Shown: positions 24,031 through 35,948 of the stretch, in pieces
How the letters are laid out: every line of letters starts with the position of its first letter
Numbering within the stretch: the stretch's first letter is position 1
NCBI GenBank assembly: GCA_021234155.1
Contig: JAJEKV010000060.1
Span: forward strand, 6,904,323 to 6,968,322
Reading direction: 5' to 3'
DNA length: 64,000 nt
Source: Isoetes taiwanensis
Taxonomy: Eukaryota; Streptophyta; Lycopodiopsida; Isoetales; Isoetaceae
Notes under the pieces: model-generated
Databases searched by the model: none
The model's input: only the letters and a program-made list of their open reading frames with translations
Told to the model about the DNA's origin: nothing
Made by a program: the position numbers and the translations under genes

Positions 24031-24228
24031 TTAGTCCATGTCATCTACAATTGCTGGAAGTTGTGATAACAATGTCTCATGGACTTCATCTGGCAAGTGA
24101 AATGCTGTGCTTGCCCCCTTCAGCTTGTGTTTTACTTTCTTGAATGGGATTCGAACCCCAATCACAGATTCTGCAGGTACCAAAACATTCTTAGTAGGAA
24201 GCAGTTTATATGTAACGGACCTGGCCAC
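24031..24228 (-). CDS. Unrecognised C-terminal coding fragment
   Basis: An open frame of 65 codons ends in LPAIVDDMD and TGA (24033-24031). Its sequence (VRIPFKKVKHKLKGASTAFH, LPDEVHETLLSQLP) looks like genuine protein. It lies on the same strand and downstream of the SDG-family relic at 26949-29898, and could be the last exon of that gene, cut off by later insertions. This link is inference. No domain is recognised. Confidence 0.3.
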   Translation of the reverse strand: MARSVTYKLLPTKNVLVPAESVIGVRIPFKKVKHKLKGASTAFHLPDEVHETLLSQLPAIVDDMD

Positions 24229-26948
24229 CTAATGGTTCAGTATACGCATTTGTGTATGGTACGTATATGAGTTGTATATGTACTTGTGGCATGCATGCAG
24301 CATGAGCTCATGTAAACAAAGGGTTTATGAAAAAAGGCAATATTGGAAAATAGGGCTTTTGGTGGTACGTGAAGCTCTTTGCAAGAGAAGGCTATTTGGG
24401 AGCATCAAAGCAGAGAAGCAGTTGAGCTTATCGAAGTCGGAGACGGAGAACGGAACTGCACCAAATCCTCTCTTATCAGGTGGGGTTTTTCGTTGCTTGA
24501 TTTAACTTGAGGCACATGGGCTGCCGTGAAAAGATTTATATATGTTTTGCTAAGAGGATTATGGCATCTGCGTAGTCTAGTAAGCAAAGGATGATTGGAA
24601 GAAAGCCACAATTGGTTGTGTTGTCCAGAGATGACCTTTCTGAGGCCGGATTTGTAGAGGATGCTGCATCAACCGAAACATGGATATGAAGTCTAGATTT
24701 GATCCAGTGTAGAGCCAGGAGATTTGAAACAAAGGGGAGTTAAAATAGCATGCAAACTGAGATGGGTCAGGTCGAAATTGCTCCTTAAAGCAACCAGATT
24801 TAGAAGGGTAAAGGCAAATTGATTGCTTCTGGATAGAGCCCAAAAGATGGCACAGAACTGAAGCAACATCAATCCGATCTGGGAGACTCTTGCAAGTGGG
24901 CTGCAGCAGCATAAAAGGGGCTGAAATTGTGCTCTAAGGTGCTGTTTGGTAGAATTAAGGGTCGGCAAAGCCGTGTTGCAGAATTAGAAAAGCTCTGGAA
25001 GCGACCCAACTGGCCCAAAATGCTTCAAAATCAGCTCAATCAGGCCGATTTGGGCCCGAAGCAGATCTATTGGGTTGTGGGTCATATCTAGATGGTGAAT
25101 CGATGCCAAAATCAGAGCCCACGGAGGCCGAAACATGTCTACCTTGTTTACTTGTTTGCTGTTTTTTCGTTTCCTGTCATTTCTGTTGGGTTTTGGTCTT
25201 TGCTTTGTTGTTTATATTTGGAATTGATAACTTGTTGCTTGTTAACCAAATGTTATTTTAAGATACATAAAGATAAGAAAGGGAACATGAAAGTATAAGG
25301 TGTTGGGATCTAGCAGGCCATCCACCGAGTAAGTAAAGGCAAGCTTGGGTAAAACAAAGGGACGAAAATATGTAAGAACTTGTATTGCTTCTGAATTTAC
25401 GTAATAAGGAATAACATGTAATTTAAGACTAATAAGTCTAGAACTCTTGAAAATGGGTAATTCTTGGCTCCTGGAGATGGAACCTTGTCTAGGGATCAGT
25501 TGACAGATGTTATATGTAGTTACGGTCACAAGACCCTGTGGATTTTTAAGTTGGAAGTGCGGGTTTTTGAGTTTTTACATTAAGACGCACTAATAAATCC
25601 TTAGCTATGGAAAAGTAGGTTTTTAATGGAGATATTAAAAACCTTAGCTAATAATTTTAAAGAAAGAAAGCATGTTGGAACTTTGGAGACCTGGAGAAGT
25701 TGGGCCGAGAGAGAGCAATATGAGGTATATGGAGTGTCCAGATGAGGCTATGGCATGGAGCACTATTAGTCTAAGTGTATACCTGTAAGTTTCTAAGTTG
25801 TTGCAATATTGTAACAAAGGCATCGTAGCTAATGGATTATCCTCATGGGAGAATGGTTCCGAGGGTAAGTTTGCATTGTTTGGAATGTTGTTTTCCTTGT
25901 TCAAAGAAGTACATAGGGATGGGAGCTACATCAATGATAGTTAGGCTTGTGACTTCCTCAACATGTTTGGATCAGTAAGTTAGCTACCTCAACATGGGCA
26001 AGTTGTACAGGCAACATCGGCAAGAGTATGATCTAGGCACATTTATAGTAGATTGTCTAATGAACTTCACATGTTATGGTCTTGCATTGTCCCAATCGTT
26101 GATCTTGATCTTTTGTTATGTACTTGGAACCTCCGGCCTGACCTCTAGGTTCGGTGGCCTAGGTTGCTCCGGCATGCTTATGTTCATCCTGTGATTCTCC
26201 TCGTGGTTCTTGTGCTCGTGTGACACCGGGCATAGTTCTCCGGCGGGGATGCTATGTCACCTCTCAGTGACTCCATGGTAAGAGGTCCTCCGGCGCCGGG
26301 CGTGGGGCTGGGAAGGGTATCGATCTGAGGTTCACCCCACCAACTCCGCCAACGGGGCTCTAATGTGAGTGGGCCCGGGCATTTCTCTCGCTTCTTGTGG
26401 CCTCATGTAGGTCGGGCCGAGCTTCCCATTGTCCCGGAGCTATGTATCATGATGGTTTGGTATTTTTGACTATGTCTTTGCTTCTGATGTTCATATTGAT
26501 ATTTCTTTGGATTATGTTGTCATTGTCTTAGCACTGTACTCACGTAGGATTTTCCGTCTGTGTTTATGCTTATCCGAGATTTCCAGAGTATTTCCATGCA
26601 TGCGAAATGCGGCCGGGGATCCCCACTTAGTCACGAGGACTAACCCCAAAGAGTGCATGTGCGAAGGAATAAGCAAGGGATGGCAGCGGTGCAGCTGAGG
26701 ATCGTGGTTGAGCGAAGCTCCTGGGTTGAATTGTTCACAACTAGATGTTATATTTGTTGAGAATATGGATTCTTTGGATGTTAATGTTATCTGATTATAT
26801 TGAGATCATAAGTATTTTGCTTATTGAGTTTTGAACGTGTCATTTCAACTGTGCAAGAGGAAGATTCAATTCTTCACCATATCCAATTGTTTGTCACACC
26901 AACCTAGAATTAGCACAGTTTTGACAAGATCCCGAGTTGCCAGGAGGG
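24229..26948. other. Repeat-like non-coding DNA, possibly an LTR-retroelement relic
   Basis: No coding domain is recognised. The GC-rich patch at 26140-26430 (with 'gacctctaggttcggtggcc', 'ggcccgggcatttctctcgc') and the stretch at 26600-26720 resemble LTR or retroelement leader DNA in composition. I find no clear LTR pair, primer-binding site or polyprotein. Confidence 0.3.
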
Positions 26949-29898
26949 TCAACTCGGCAGGCTCGTCACATTATACTTATTGTGGCAGCCTGGGATTAGT
27001 TCATAATATTGTCCTTCAATGACACTAGTGCCAGCAGAGTATTCATTTCCATAGTCATCAATTGAATCTTCTTCCAATGCATGCTTTTCCCTGGTGCACA
27101 TGCGAACATAGTATGAAACACCTTCCACATTGTCCAGTCTTTGCAAAAGACACAAATACATCCTGAAAAAATTCTGGTATCATCTAAACCAGCCCTCGTC
27201 CTCTGCATACAAAACATCCACATCATTTTTCAGCTTCAACCACGAGGCAATATGATCCGTGGGCTCCAAACTTTTAGAGACCATTCTCCACAATGTTTAG
27301 TGTTCTCACAATTCAACCAATTGAAGTTCATGCAAGCATCAAAAAGCACGAGAGTGGTCTGCATAACAACTTTGTTTGGATCTGCTTTGGATTTATAGTT
27401 GACCTGAGAATGTATCTGGCGAGTACCGGGTAAAGTCTTGCAATTGAATGCTTCTTTGTTCACATCTGTTTTTCCAACCTCCCAAAACACCCTTTCACAA
27501 TCTGATTCCTTGGCCCTTAAAAGCGCACAAAGCCGTTTACACCACATCAGCGGCATGCCATTTTGTTTTCTCTGCTTTCGCTCTCAAGCCACAACTTTGC
27601 TATACCAGCCTACATCGCCATCATGTGTGCCTTTCCCATGGCGGATCCAAAGAAATTCCATATCACTTTCGAATTTTATTTTCAACATGGTATCTACTGA
27701 TTCCATACCATGCCAGTCTTGATTTGAATTGAGATGCACAACCATCCGACCACACATAATGAAGGTTTATGTGTCCACCTCCATTATTCTTAAGCCACCC
27801 CAAATGTAATTTAAAACCATGTTGCACAAAATGAGTGTCATGCTTCCCGTCATCCAAACATGGAAATGCACCTTTTTTTTTTTAGCTTACCTTCTATTTT
27901 CATCATTGAAATATGGACCAAAATACTAATTTGATCGAGGATTCCAATGCTCGGATTGCATTCCGTCCCTGGTTTCAATGTGTAGTTCTCTGCAAAGTCA
28001 ACAACGGGCAACACACTATTATCCGGGAGTTTTTCAACACATATTTTAAACTTTTGCTCGCCCGGTTAATTTGTAAAGTTATGATCGTAAACTTAGCAAG
28101 CTGATTTTCATGTTCTTTAACAAAACAGATGCTTTGTCATTCGATCAACTAATCTAAGCCTTCGGATGTACCTTTTTTGGATGGCTCATTGACATATGCA
28201 TATACTTGCCAGTCCACATTAAATTCCATCTTCCTCGTTTGGACGGATGTCTAATTTCTTCACTCCACATTCATCACATTCACCTTTGATGCATTTTAGT
28301 TTATGCCATTCATCCGTCGCATATTTCTAATAACCGTTGACCTCCACAAGATACTAACATTATCAAAAGTCTTCTTGTTTGCTTGACATACTCCATTGTT
28401 TTCTTTGGGATGCCACAGACAACAGCGCAAAGAAGTGCAATTAACATGTAGGGATCTCCTCATATCATTGAAGGCCTTTCTGTACAGATCTGCTTGCTCA
28501 TGTTTGACACAACAACATGTGTTTCTCTCCTTCAATTTCCTTATGCAATCAGGTTTGGATACTCGAACCGTCGAAGGCGAATTTTGGTATCGAGGATTAC
28601 GATATACAAACTGTTGATAAAGCTCAGACTACAATAACAAAAGCATTAAAGACCATGTTAGCAAAATGATGTCGGCAACCAGATGCCAAAAGAGTATTGA
28701 ACTATACTATTGTACATTTAATGTATGTTCTATGTACATAAAATGTCCATCCAATAGTTCCACTGATCTGTTACTTTACATCTAATGTACATCTAATGTA
28801 CATCAGTACATCTAATGTACAGCCAACAGTTCCACTGATCTGTTACTGTACATCCAATGTACATCCAATGTACATCTAATGTACATCTAATTAATGTTCC
28901 AATATTAGTACATCACATTAATGTTACAATATTAGTACAACTAATGTACATATGCATGATTTGTTTGGCTTCATTACCTGAAAGTACACTAAAATGTAAA
29001 ATGATGTAATTTTGATATTCAAGTACATGTAAATGCAGCTGCATGGACATGTAAGTGTTAATGGATGTACATCTAAAAAGTACCTAATAGCACATCACTG
29101 CAAGATTTTTGCTACTATGTAAACAATGTAAAAAATGTAAACAATGTAAAATGCAATACATTTCATGAGGTCACTCGGAACAGAACTAGAATGTACAGAA
29201 GAAAGTCATAAAAGACTTTTGGAAGAAAACATAATCTCCAAAACTGAATTGATTCAATTACAAGAGCAAACCTGTGAGATATCAAGGTATTGTATTGCTT
29301 GTGTTCTCCTCTTTGTGACATCTCTAACCTTTGGTGAAACTTTGGTATTATCAAGCCAAAATTCACGAACCTGACATTTGATTGAATCATCGATTCTATT
29401 TGATCTTGGCATCCTTCCTGCCAAAGCCCATACATTTGCTCCACTTGATGACACTATCTTCCTTCTTGCTGCAGCTTTGGATAAATTTCTTGAATGTATC
29501 TTTAGCAATTTTGAAGAAATAATTGATAACAGTGAATGTTTTGCAGCCAATTTATCTTTGTTATTAGCAGACTTTACTTCTTGAAGCCCATCTTTCAAGT
29601 TTCTGATCATTGATTTCATAACAATAACTTCGGAAGGATTTCCAATTACAGGTTCGAAAAAAGAAAAAAGCCTGTCATCTTGCAACAAACGAGCACAAAA
29701 AACTAATCTTTGATCTGGACGAAGCGTTTGCCAGCAACTGAGGATGCAATCCACCGACTTGTCAACACGCTGCTTTATTTGTTTTGTGGTATAACACTGG
29801 CCAATGTCGGCATACTTGCGCTTAGAACCATCACTTCCATTGGAATTCTCACCCTCCATGAACAGATTGAAATTGATTTGTATTTCTTGTAGATTCAA
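26949..29898 (-). pseudogene. Transposase-like gene of the SDG/FAENY family, decayed
   Basis: Ordered minus-strand fragments belong to a conserved family I know from uncharacterised animal and non-flowering-plant proteins, without a formal name I can give. 29898-29272: N-terminal 209 codons with a coiled middle and REFWLDNTKVSPKVRDVTKR, ending at a donor CACAG/GTTTGC. 28617-28260: PSTVRVSKPDCIRKL, NTCCCVKHEQADLYRKAFND and CIKGECDECGVKKL, a Cys/His zinc-like part. 28100-27900: VVDFAENYTLKPGTE. 27857-27663: HYVWSDGCASQFKSRLAWYG. 27556-27236: KTLPGTRQIHS and CENTKHCGEW. 27226-26949: VSYYVRMCTREKHALEEDS and IEGQYYE. The Asp of DFAENY and the Asp of WSDG sit where a DDE/RNase-H-fold transposase has its first two catalytic acids; that is inference. 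Stops and frameshifts between the fragments make it non-functional. Confidence 0.65.
28690..28935. repeat. TGTACAT-rich repeat array with 72-bp duplication
   Basis: The words 'aatgtacat' and 'gtacatctaa' occur about ten times in 250 bases. A larger unit beginning 'agttccactgatctgttac' is repeated with a 72-base period (about 28756 and 28828). The array lies between the first two fragments of the SDG-family gene, so it would be intronic if that gene were transcribed. Confidence 0.8.
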
Positions 29899-31429
29899 TT
29901 GGCATGTGTTTGCTTCTAGAATTCGTTCGGTGTTCGTCCTGTAAAAGGGGGGAATTTCGGAAAGGGAGGGACGGATCCATTCGAATTGGTTCGGTGGTTC
30001 GGTGGTTAACCAAGAATTTCGGGGGCACTGTCAGGGATGATCTTGCAATCATTGCAAACCTGACACAAAACAACAAACCATAGTATCTTGATGTACATCT
30101 AAAATGTACCCCAAAAAAGCACAAATTCGTCCTTCAATTCAGTACGATGTACGTACACCCTTTCATGCTTTTATCCCGCTGTAAGTTTCTTATATTTATT
30201 TAAGTTTTCTTTGCTCTTCCTTATTTCTAACACATTTTTTTTTTGTTGTATAGGATTTTTCGTGGCATTTCATAAACAGGTTAAGGTTTATCTCTAAGAA
30301 CCTTGTATCATGAAAAGCTTAAGGTAATGGTGTGTTCTTCCATAAATATTTATAAACTTCACTCATCTGTTTAACTTTGTTGCAGGTTTTAGGCTGCAAT
30401 TTCTAACATCACACTTAGGTAAGTGTTTTCGGTTGCATGCAGAGTTTTTTACTTTCTTGCAATAAACAAACATATAGTCATTGTTGCAAATTTGCAGCAG
30501 ATTTGTAATGGGAGAGCCAAGGTTGATGCTGCTATTTGCCTAACTGATGAGCTATTGTTTGCCAAACAGTGTTTATGAAACTTTGTTCTTCAAAATGCCA
30601 AGCAGGTCTTAATTTTTAAAAGTATGGAAGTCTTTTGTGAAGTGATTTTGCAGGCATTGTAATGTTGATGCATTGTATCCATTGAATCTATAATGAGAAG
30701 ATTACCAAATGGTTACTACCATAATGAGTTTTTCAATTTAAGATTTGATTAGTTTAGCAGTTTAAGGTTGTGAAGGTGAAGTGGCCCTAAGAGTTTACAT
30801 GTTCAGTTATAAGAAGGTTAAAAGTTATAAGAATTTACCAATGATTAAATGATTAAATGGCGGTGCTCTAAGCGGCGCCGCCAACAAGTTGCATTGAAAA
30901 CCAAAAAATTACCCAAAGTAAACAATTGCTCAAAAATCCAGGAATTTCAATGAGCTGGCAGTTTATGGAGTTTTTTTAAGTTCCAACTTTTGTTGAAGGA
31001 CTTCGTATAAATACCAACCCCAATTCCAAATTGTAAAATGTTTCTTACTTTCACCTTAGGCTTAACAAGTAGATAAGTTAATGTCAAACATTCCTGGCCT
31101 ATGGCTTATCTGGGACTATGTTGTGCCTCGTGGCAAACTCAGCCATGAAACTCGACATTCCCATCAGATTCAATTGACAAATTTCCGTTGATGAGCCCAA
31201 GTCGATCCTATATTTTTCAGATGATGGAGCACTACATCTAAAAAACTCAAGATGAATTGGGTTTGTCTTGTAGTGGAGGAAGCATCTTCTTCTAGCGAAT
31301 CTATCTTCTAGTAGGTTGAGCCATTTAAAAACCAGGCAGAAGAGAAATAGTCTCAATTTCTTCTTCTTGAATTTGATGATATGGCACAATGGTCAAACTC
31401 AGGCTATACCCTAATGGGGATCCGCCCTA
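29899..31429. other. Intergenic, nothing recognised
   Basis: 'ggttcggtggttcggtggtt' at 29988-30007 is a small direct repeat. A last TGTACAT word is at 30093. There is no coding signature. If the SDG-family relic had a promoter it would lie in the first part of this stretch. Confidence 0.35.
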
Positions 31430-31553
31430 ACCAACTCGAAAACCCTTCAGGCAGGGGTTTTTTAATACGGACAGTAATAATTCTGTTGCGCTCTTTCATT
31501 GGCACCCGTAGGCCGATTGGTCTCCGTGGACAAAATATCTAGTCTATTCTATT
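31430..31553 (+). mobile_element. LINE 3'-end fragment (family A)
   Basis: Only the 3' untranslated end is present: 'cgaaaacccttcaggcaggg', then a T-run, 'cccgtaggccgattggtctc' and 'cgtggac', ending in a (CTATT)-like tail. These blocks match the full 3' ends at 35026-35150 and, in reverse, 32680-32800. The insertion is heavily 5'-truncated and non-coding. The hairpin loop is TTCA here instead of TTCG. Confidence 0.75.
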
Positions 31554-32657
31554 CCTAACCAACTGGCCAAAACCATCCAAATGTATATGATCATGAAGAT
31601 ATATAAGGTCCAACGAATGATGCCCAATTTTTATGTTATAAGTGTCGCATAGGCAAATTGGTCTCCCAATTGATGTTAACAATACTTTAAATGAAAGGTA
31701 GATCCTTAAACAAATCTGGTTACGGATCATCTGAACAAACTAAAAAGTTAAAACGAATAATGCATGATTGAGAGGAACAAGATGAAGGCACTGAAAGTTT
31801 ATATAATGGCCAAATTTGTAGAGAATTTTATTTATGTAACAAGAAAGCCCCAATATGAGTTAATTTTGCAATTAGGGGAACCCTTACAAAAGCACCTCAT
31901 TGAAATGCAGTTTAAATATCTAGCATAAAACTTAGGAACTTGGGGATATCTACTCTTTTATTTTTTGTTTTATTTATTTATTTTTTTAATATGGTTTTGC
32001 TATGATTTGGTTGTTGTATTTACTTAGATGTACAACTAATATTGTGTACAAATTTGGCAGAGTTATTTGGATGGTCTGGATATTTGATGAGTTGCAGCCC
32101 CCTTTTTTTATTGTTTGATTGTTCGAAAGAGTTTAGATGTTATGTGATTATATGAGAATTGTTCATTTATTTTCATCCCTCAACTGATTTTGTTTTGCAT
32201 TAGTAGTCCAAATACTCTTAATTTTGTAGTACATAATTTTGCAAAATTATAAGTTTGCAAGGACTATATTTCTTCGATTAAAACATTTAAAAACAAAGTT
32301 TCAATTGAAAACTTTCTATAAAATGCAAGTCTTCAAATTGAAAACTTTGACACAATTAAAACTTTACTTAATAACGATTTAAATGCTCACAACAGGTATA
32401 TGTATTAGTGTATAGACTTTTTAGAAAATATAGTTTTCTAATCGGCTTTCTTTTTTAAGCCATTTTTCAATTGAAATGTTTAGATACAAGTCTTCAAGTG
32501 ATCTTTCTTTTCCCCTTTTTTTTATGCAAAGGAAATTTTCATTGAAATGCAAAAATTAAATGTATCAGTTGTTGTATAATGCTATGCAAGATTACTGGTT
32601 ATATGCTTTTAGTAACTTACTACTCCATCCATGCAGATTATTGATGCTTATGCAAAA
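31554..32657. other. AT-rich intergenic, nothing recognised
   Basis: Very AT-rich with poly-T runs. No gene, RNA or transposon end is seen. Confidence 0.45.
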
Positions 32658-33173
32658 GAATGAGAATGAGAATGAGAATGATTTTTTATCGTCCACTGAG
32701 GCCAATTGGCCTATGGGACCCACAAGGAGCGCAGCAAACTTATTACTGTCCGGGTTAAAAAACCCCCGCCCCGAAGGGTTTTCGAGGGAAAACCCGTGGC
32801 AGTAATAAGAATGCTGTCAAACTGTACAAGTATACATCAATGTATATATATATGTCAAGTGTGTGCCCGAGGACATAGCTGATCTCGCATCTGAAGGTAT
32901 GATCCCAGCACCCGTACGGATGCTGTGCTCAATGTCACATGTAATGGCTGGCCGGCCTGACCAACTCAGCATAGCGCGTCCGAATTTGATCATATGCTGG
33001 GCAACTTTGAAGGGTATGAGATTCATCCTCAATGACTCCCATTTGGCAGCATTGACAGAGCCTGTCCTGGCATGGTTCACCAATCCATTTGCCCGTCTCA
33101 ATTCGAAGATGATGTGCCCCTGTGCGAATGGAGGCAATGAGTCTGCGCCTTTTCATGGGCAAGTGGGTATCTT
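32658..33173 (-). mobile_element. LINE family A, 5'-truncated copy with (GAGAAT)n tail
   Basis: The 3' end is on the left: a tail of (ATTCTC)n on the element strand, seen as 'gagaatgagaatgagaat' at 32661-32678, then the conserved 3' end with a C(TTCG)G hairpin (32765-32780), then the C-terminal part of the reverse-transcriptase ORF. The zinc-knuckle-like C-terminus is clear on the minus strand: HHLRIETGKWIGEP, CQCCQMGVIEDESHTLQSCP, DQIRTRYAELV. Homology to the copy at 51325 stops at 33173. It is very similar to that copy, so insertion was recent. It encodes no complete protein. Confidence 0.85.
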
Positions 33174-33800
33174 GGGCGGTTAATAAAGGACAGTTGTGAG
33201 CCCAATTGTCAGACGGAAAAGGTCATGTTGTTGCTTTTCTATTTCTGCATGATGACGTAGAATCACTACCTAATCATTGATATATATTTGCTGCAATGAT
33301 GTGCCAATGAAGAAATTTGCAATGGTCTATTTGCCATTAGAGATGTTGTATAGGTATTTCTCTTGTTAATTTAGGTTTCATGAACTTTACAATCTGAAGA
33401 TACTAGTTTTTGATGACAAAATATGAAAGAATATTTAAATGGTATGGATTTTTCCTGTTAGTTGTGGTTGAGTCTGAATGGCTGAGAATATTATGGTAAA
33501 GAAAAGAGTCCCATAAAATGACGTTACTTCTTCAATTTTAATGCAGAGCCAGGCACTGAGATCCTTCTAAACAATCAAGACACGAAATGGTTGATTGTAA
33601 TCTATTATCTTAAGAAATACACACAACCCCATCCCTGCTTCTCTATCTAAACAGCTTTGTCCGGGAAGATGATTAAATTATATTTTTATGGACGTTCAAC
33701 ATCCTTTTGTGTGTGACAAGGAATTAGAAAGCTTTGAAGTGGTATAATAACTAATCTTATATTGTAGGGGGAGGAGATTACCTTTGATTATAATGACAAA
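33174..33800. other. Intergenic, nothing recognised
   Basis: AT-rich flank between two LINE copies. No coding or repeat structure was recognised. Confidence 0.4.
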
Positions 33801-35163
33801 CGACTTTATGGAAAAGCAACAAAAAATGCCACTGGTGATCTTGTCGATGTCAAGGGTGGTTCTCATATCCTCTTCACGCCACCCCACGCCTCTTGCACTC
33901 ACATATCGGGGACAGTCTGTGGAGGTCACGCCCACCTACAAGTACCTAGGGGTGGAGTTCCCCTCCTCGCTCTGTTGGGAGGCGTCCATCCGCTACGGTG
34001 TGACAAAGAGTGGAAAGCGCTTTATGTCATGCGTAACAATAGTCACCAGCAGCTCTATGATTGGGGCCATCGGTCACATCTGCTTTGGCGTTAGTCGAGC
34101 CCGTCCTTCCCTTCTGACGGGTCGAGGTTTGGGGTCCGGGCGCCTCTTTGGCGACTGGAATGACTTGGAACAGTGTGAGGGCATTTTTGGCACGGGCACT
34201 TGGGGTGAAACCTTCCAGTCCCCTATCGGATTCTGCTGCAGAAGCCGGATTCTTGCCGCTTCCACGGCAGCCCTTGATAGACACATCGCCTATTTTCGTA
34301 AAGTGGTTAATATGGGTGATGCTCGGCTCCCTTTTTTGCTTCTGCCAGGGCAATGGGCCCGCAGCGGCTCGGGGGCCTGCTGGAGGGGTAAGAGAGATCG
34401 CTGGTTCGCCAGATGGAACGCGGGGAGCACGAGTGTGTGTGCGGTGAACACGAGGCCGATCGTGGCGACTGCGGAGTGCCCGGACGCTTGCTTCCTTGGC
34501 AAGCTCGGGGACCCCGCGGCTCTAGAGCAGGTCAAAACGGCCCATTACAAGGAGCACATCAACACCGTGTTAGCCCGGGCCCGCAGGCTCTACTTATGTT
34601 CCCGGCGCCCAAAAAGCGCCCAGACTCATTGCCTCCATTCGCCATTCGGTGCCCACCATCTTCGCGATCGAGACGGACGGTGGATTGGGGAGCCCCCCGG
34701 GGGGACGGGCTCTGGCGATCTTTGCCAAACGGGTGCCATTGAGGATAAGTCTCACACTTTCCGAGTTGCCCAAAGATTCGGCCAGATCCGGGCGGAATCG
34801 CTCTCTAAATACGGCGGACTTGCCCCTACATTTGCCGATGAACACACCGCCGTCGACGCGTGCTCGGGGTCGCATATCTTCGGAGATCTTTGGATCTGCG
34901 AGCTCACCTTTGCCCCCGCCTAGCTGCCCGCTGATCAGGCACTACGGGTGCGATGCATGAGTGTATATATTTGTGTGTTTTTGCATTTCGTATATTGAAA
35001 CAGTTTTTCAGCAGGCTGATTGCTGCCACGGTTTTTCCCTCGAAAACCCTTCGGGGCGGGGGTTTTTTAATCCGGGTAGTAATCCGCTTGCTGCGCTTTT
35101 GTATTGGGTCCCATAGGCCGATTGGTCTCCGTGGACGATAAAAATACCTTCCTTCCTTCCTTA
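33800..35163 (+). mobile_element. LINE family A, longest ORF2 C-terminal copy
   Basis: An open frame of 379 codons (33784-34923) covers the region after the RT palm: QSVEVTPTYKYLGVEFPSS, DWNDLEQCEG, AALDRHIAYFRK, DARLPFLLLPGQW, ALEQVKTAHYKEHINT, GAHHLRDRDGRWIGEP and AIEDKSHTF. The catalytic YADD part is absent through 5' truncation, and frame slips occur at about 34020-34140 and near 34720, where the Cys/His knuckle is damaged. The 3' untranslated end (34924-35150) carries the C(TTCG)G hairpin at 35043-35066 and ends 'ggtctccgtggacgataaaa' followed by a (CCTT)n tail. Not active. Confidence 0.85.
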
Positions 35164-35948
35164 CCAAAAATTAAGATTTTCTACTACAGAATGTCCATTA
35201 ATTTGGCGAATTTAGTATAACTACAATGCAATATTATCAAATTTTGGCGTTTGTATAAATCTTTTAAGCTAACGCATCCTACTAAACCTTGTAATCTAAA
35301 TTTATAAAATTTGTGAAATATAGAATTTTTACGATATATCACACCTTAAAGTCATCGTTAATCCCATCGAATTAGGTGCTAGAGATTCTAGTGTAAAAAA
35401 AGTGCTAATTGTGCAAGATATGACCTTTTACCTCCATGGAAAAAAATGGAGATCATGGTGATAATGAAGTCCGGATCTTCAAGATACAATTTTTCTTTTT
35501 TCTTTTTCTTTTTTTAGAAGAAAATTTAATTTAGATTGTATAACTTTTGCAGGCTCAGCAATATGCTCGTCTTTTCCAAATTAATTGGTTGCCTTCTGAC
35601 CAGGTCATGATTGCTTTTCCTTTTATCAAGGATTTATATGGGTCAATAGATTCAAGATACCAATATCGAAAGTATAATGGGAAGGGTTTGAACTAGAAAA
35701 TACTTGTTGCAGTACTTCTACTTTGTTGTTATATTCCATAAACTAAAGTTATAATTTTTTATGCTGGGTTTTCAGGAAAAGATAGTTGTATCCTAGAAAA
35801 GCAGTTGCAACCACCTCAAAGATGTATCAGTATGCACTTCTCATCGCTGACTCGTATTGCATTTTATAAAGTTTGTTGCATGTTTGTTGTTTGGTATTTC
35901 TTGCACCTTTCATTTGGTCGATTGGTAATTACTTAAGAGTACTATCAT
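35164..35948. other. AT-rich intergenic, nothing recognised
   Basis: Pyrimidine-rich run at 35490-35515. No gene recognised. Confidence 0.4.

Noticed and set aside
24145-24160. tRNA-like 'gggattcgaacccc'
   Set aside because: Lies inside an open coding-like fragment on the other strand and lacks a cloverleaf.
34027-34960. Overlapping frames on both strands of the LINE at 33800-35163
   Set aside because: GC-rich LINE coding DNA gives chance open frames; only the plus-strand RT-derived frame has family motifs.
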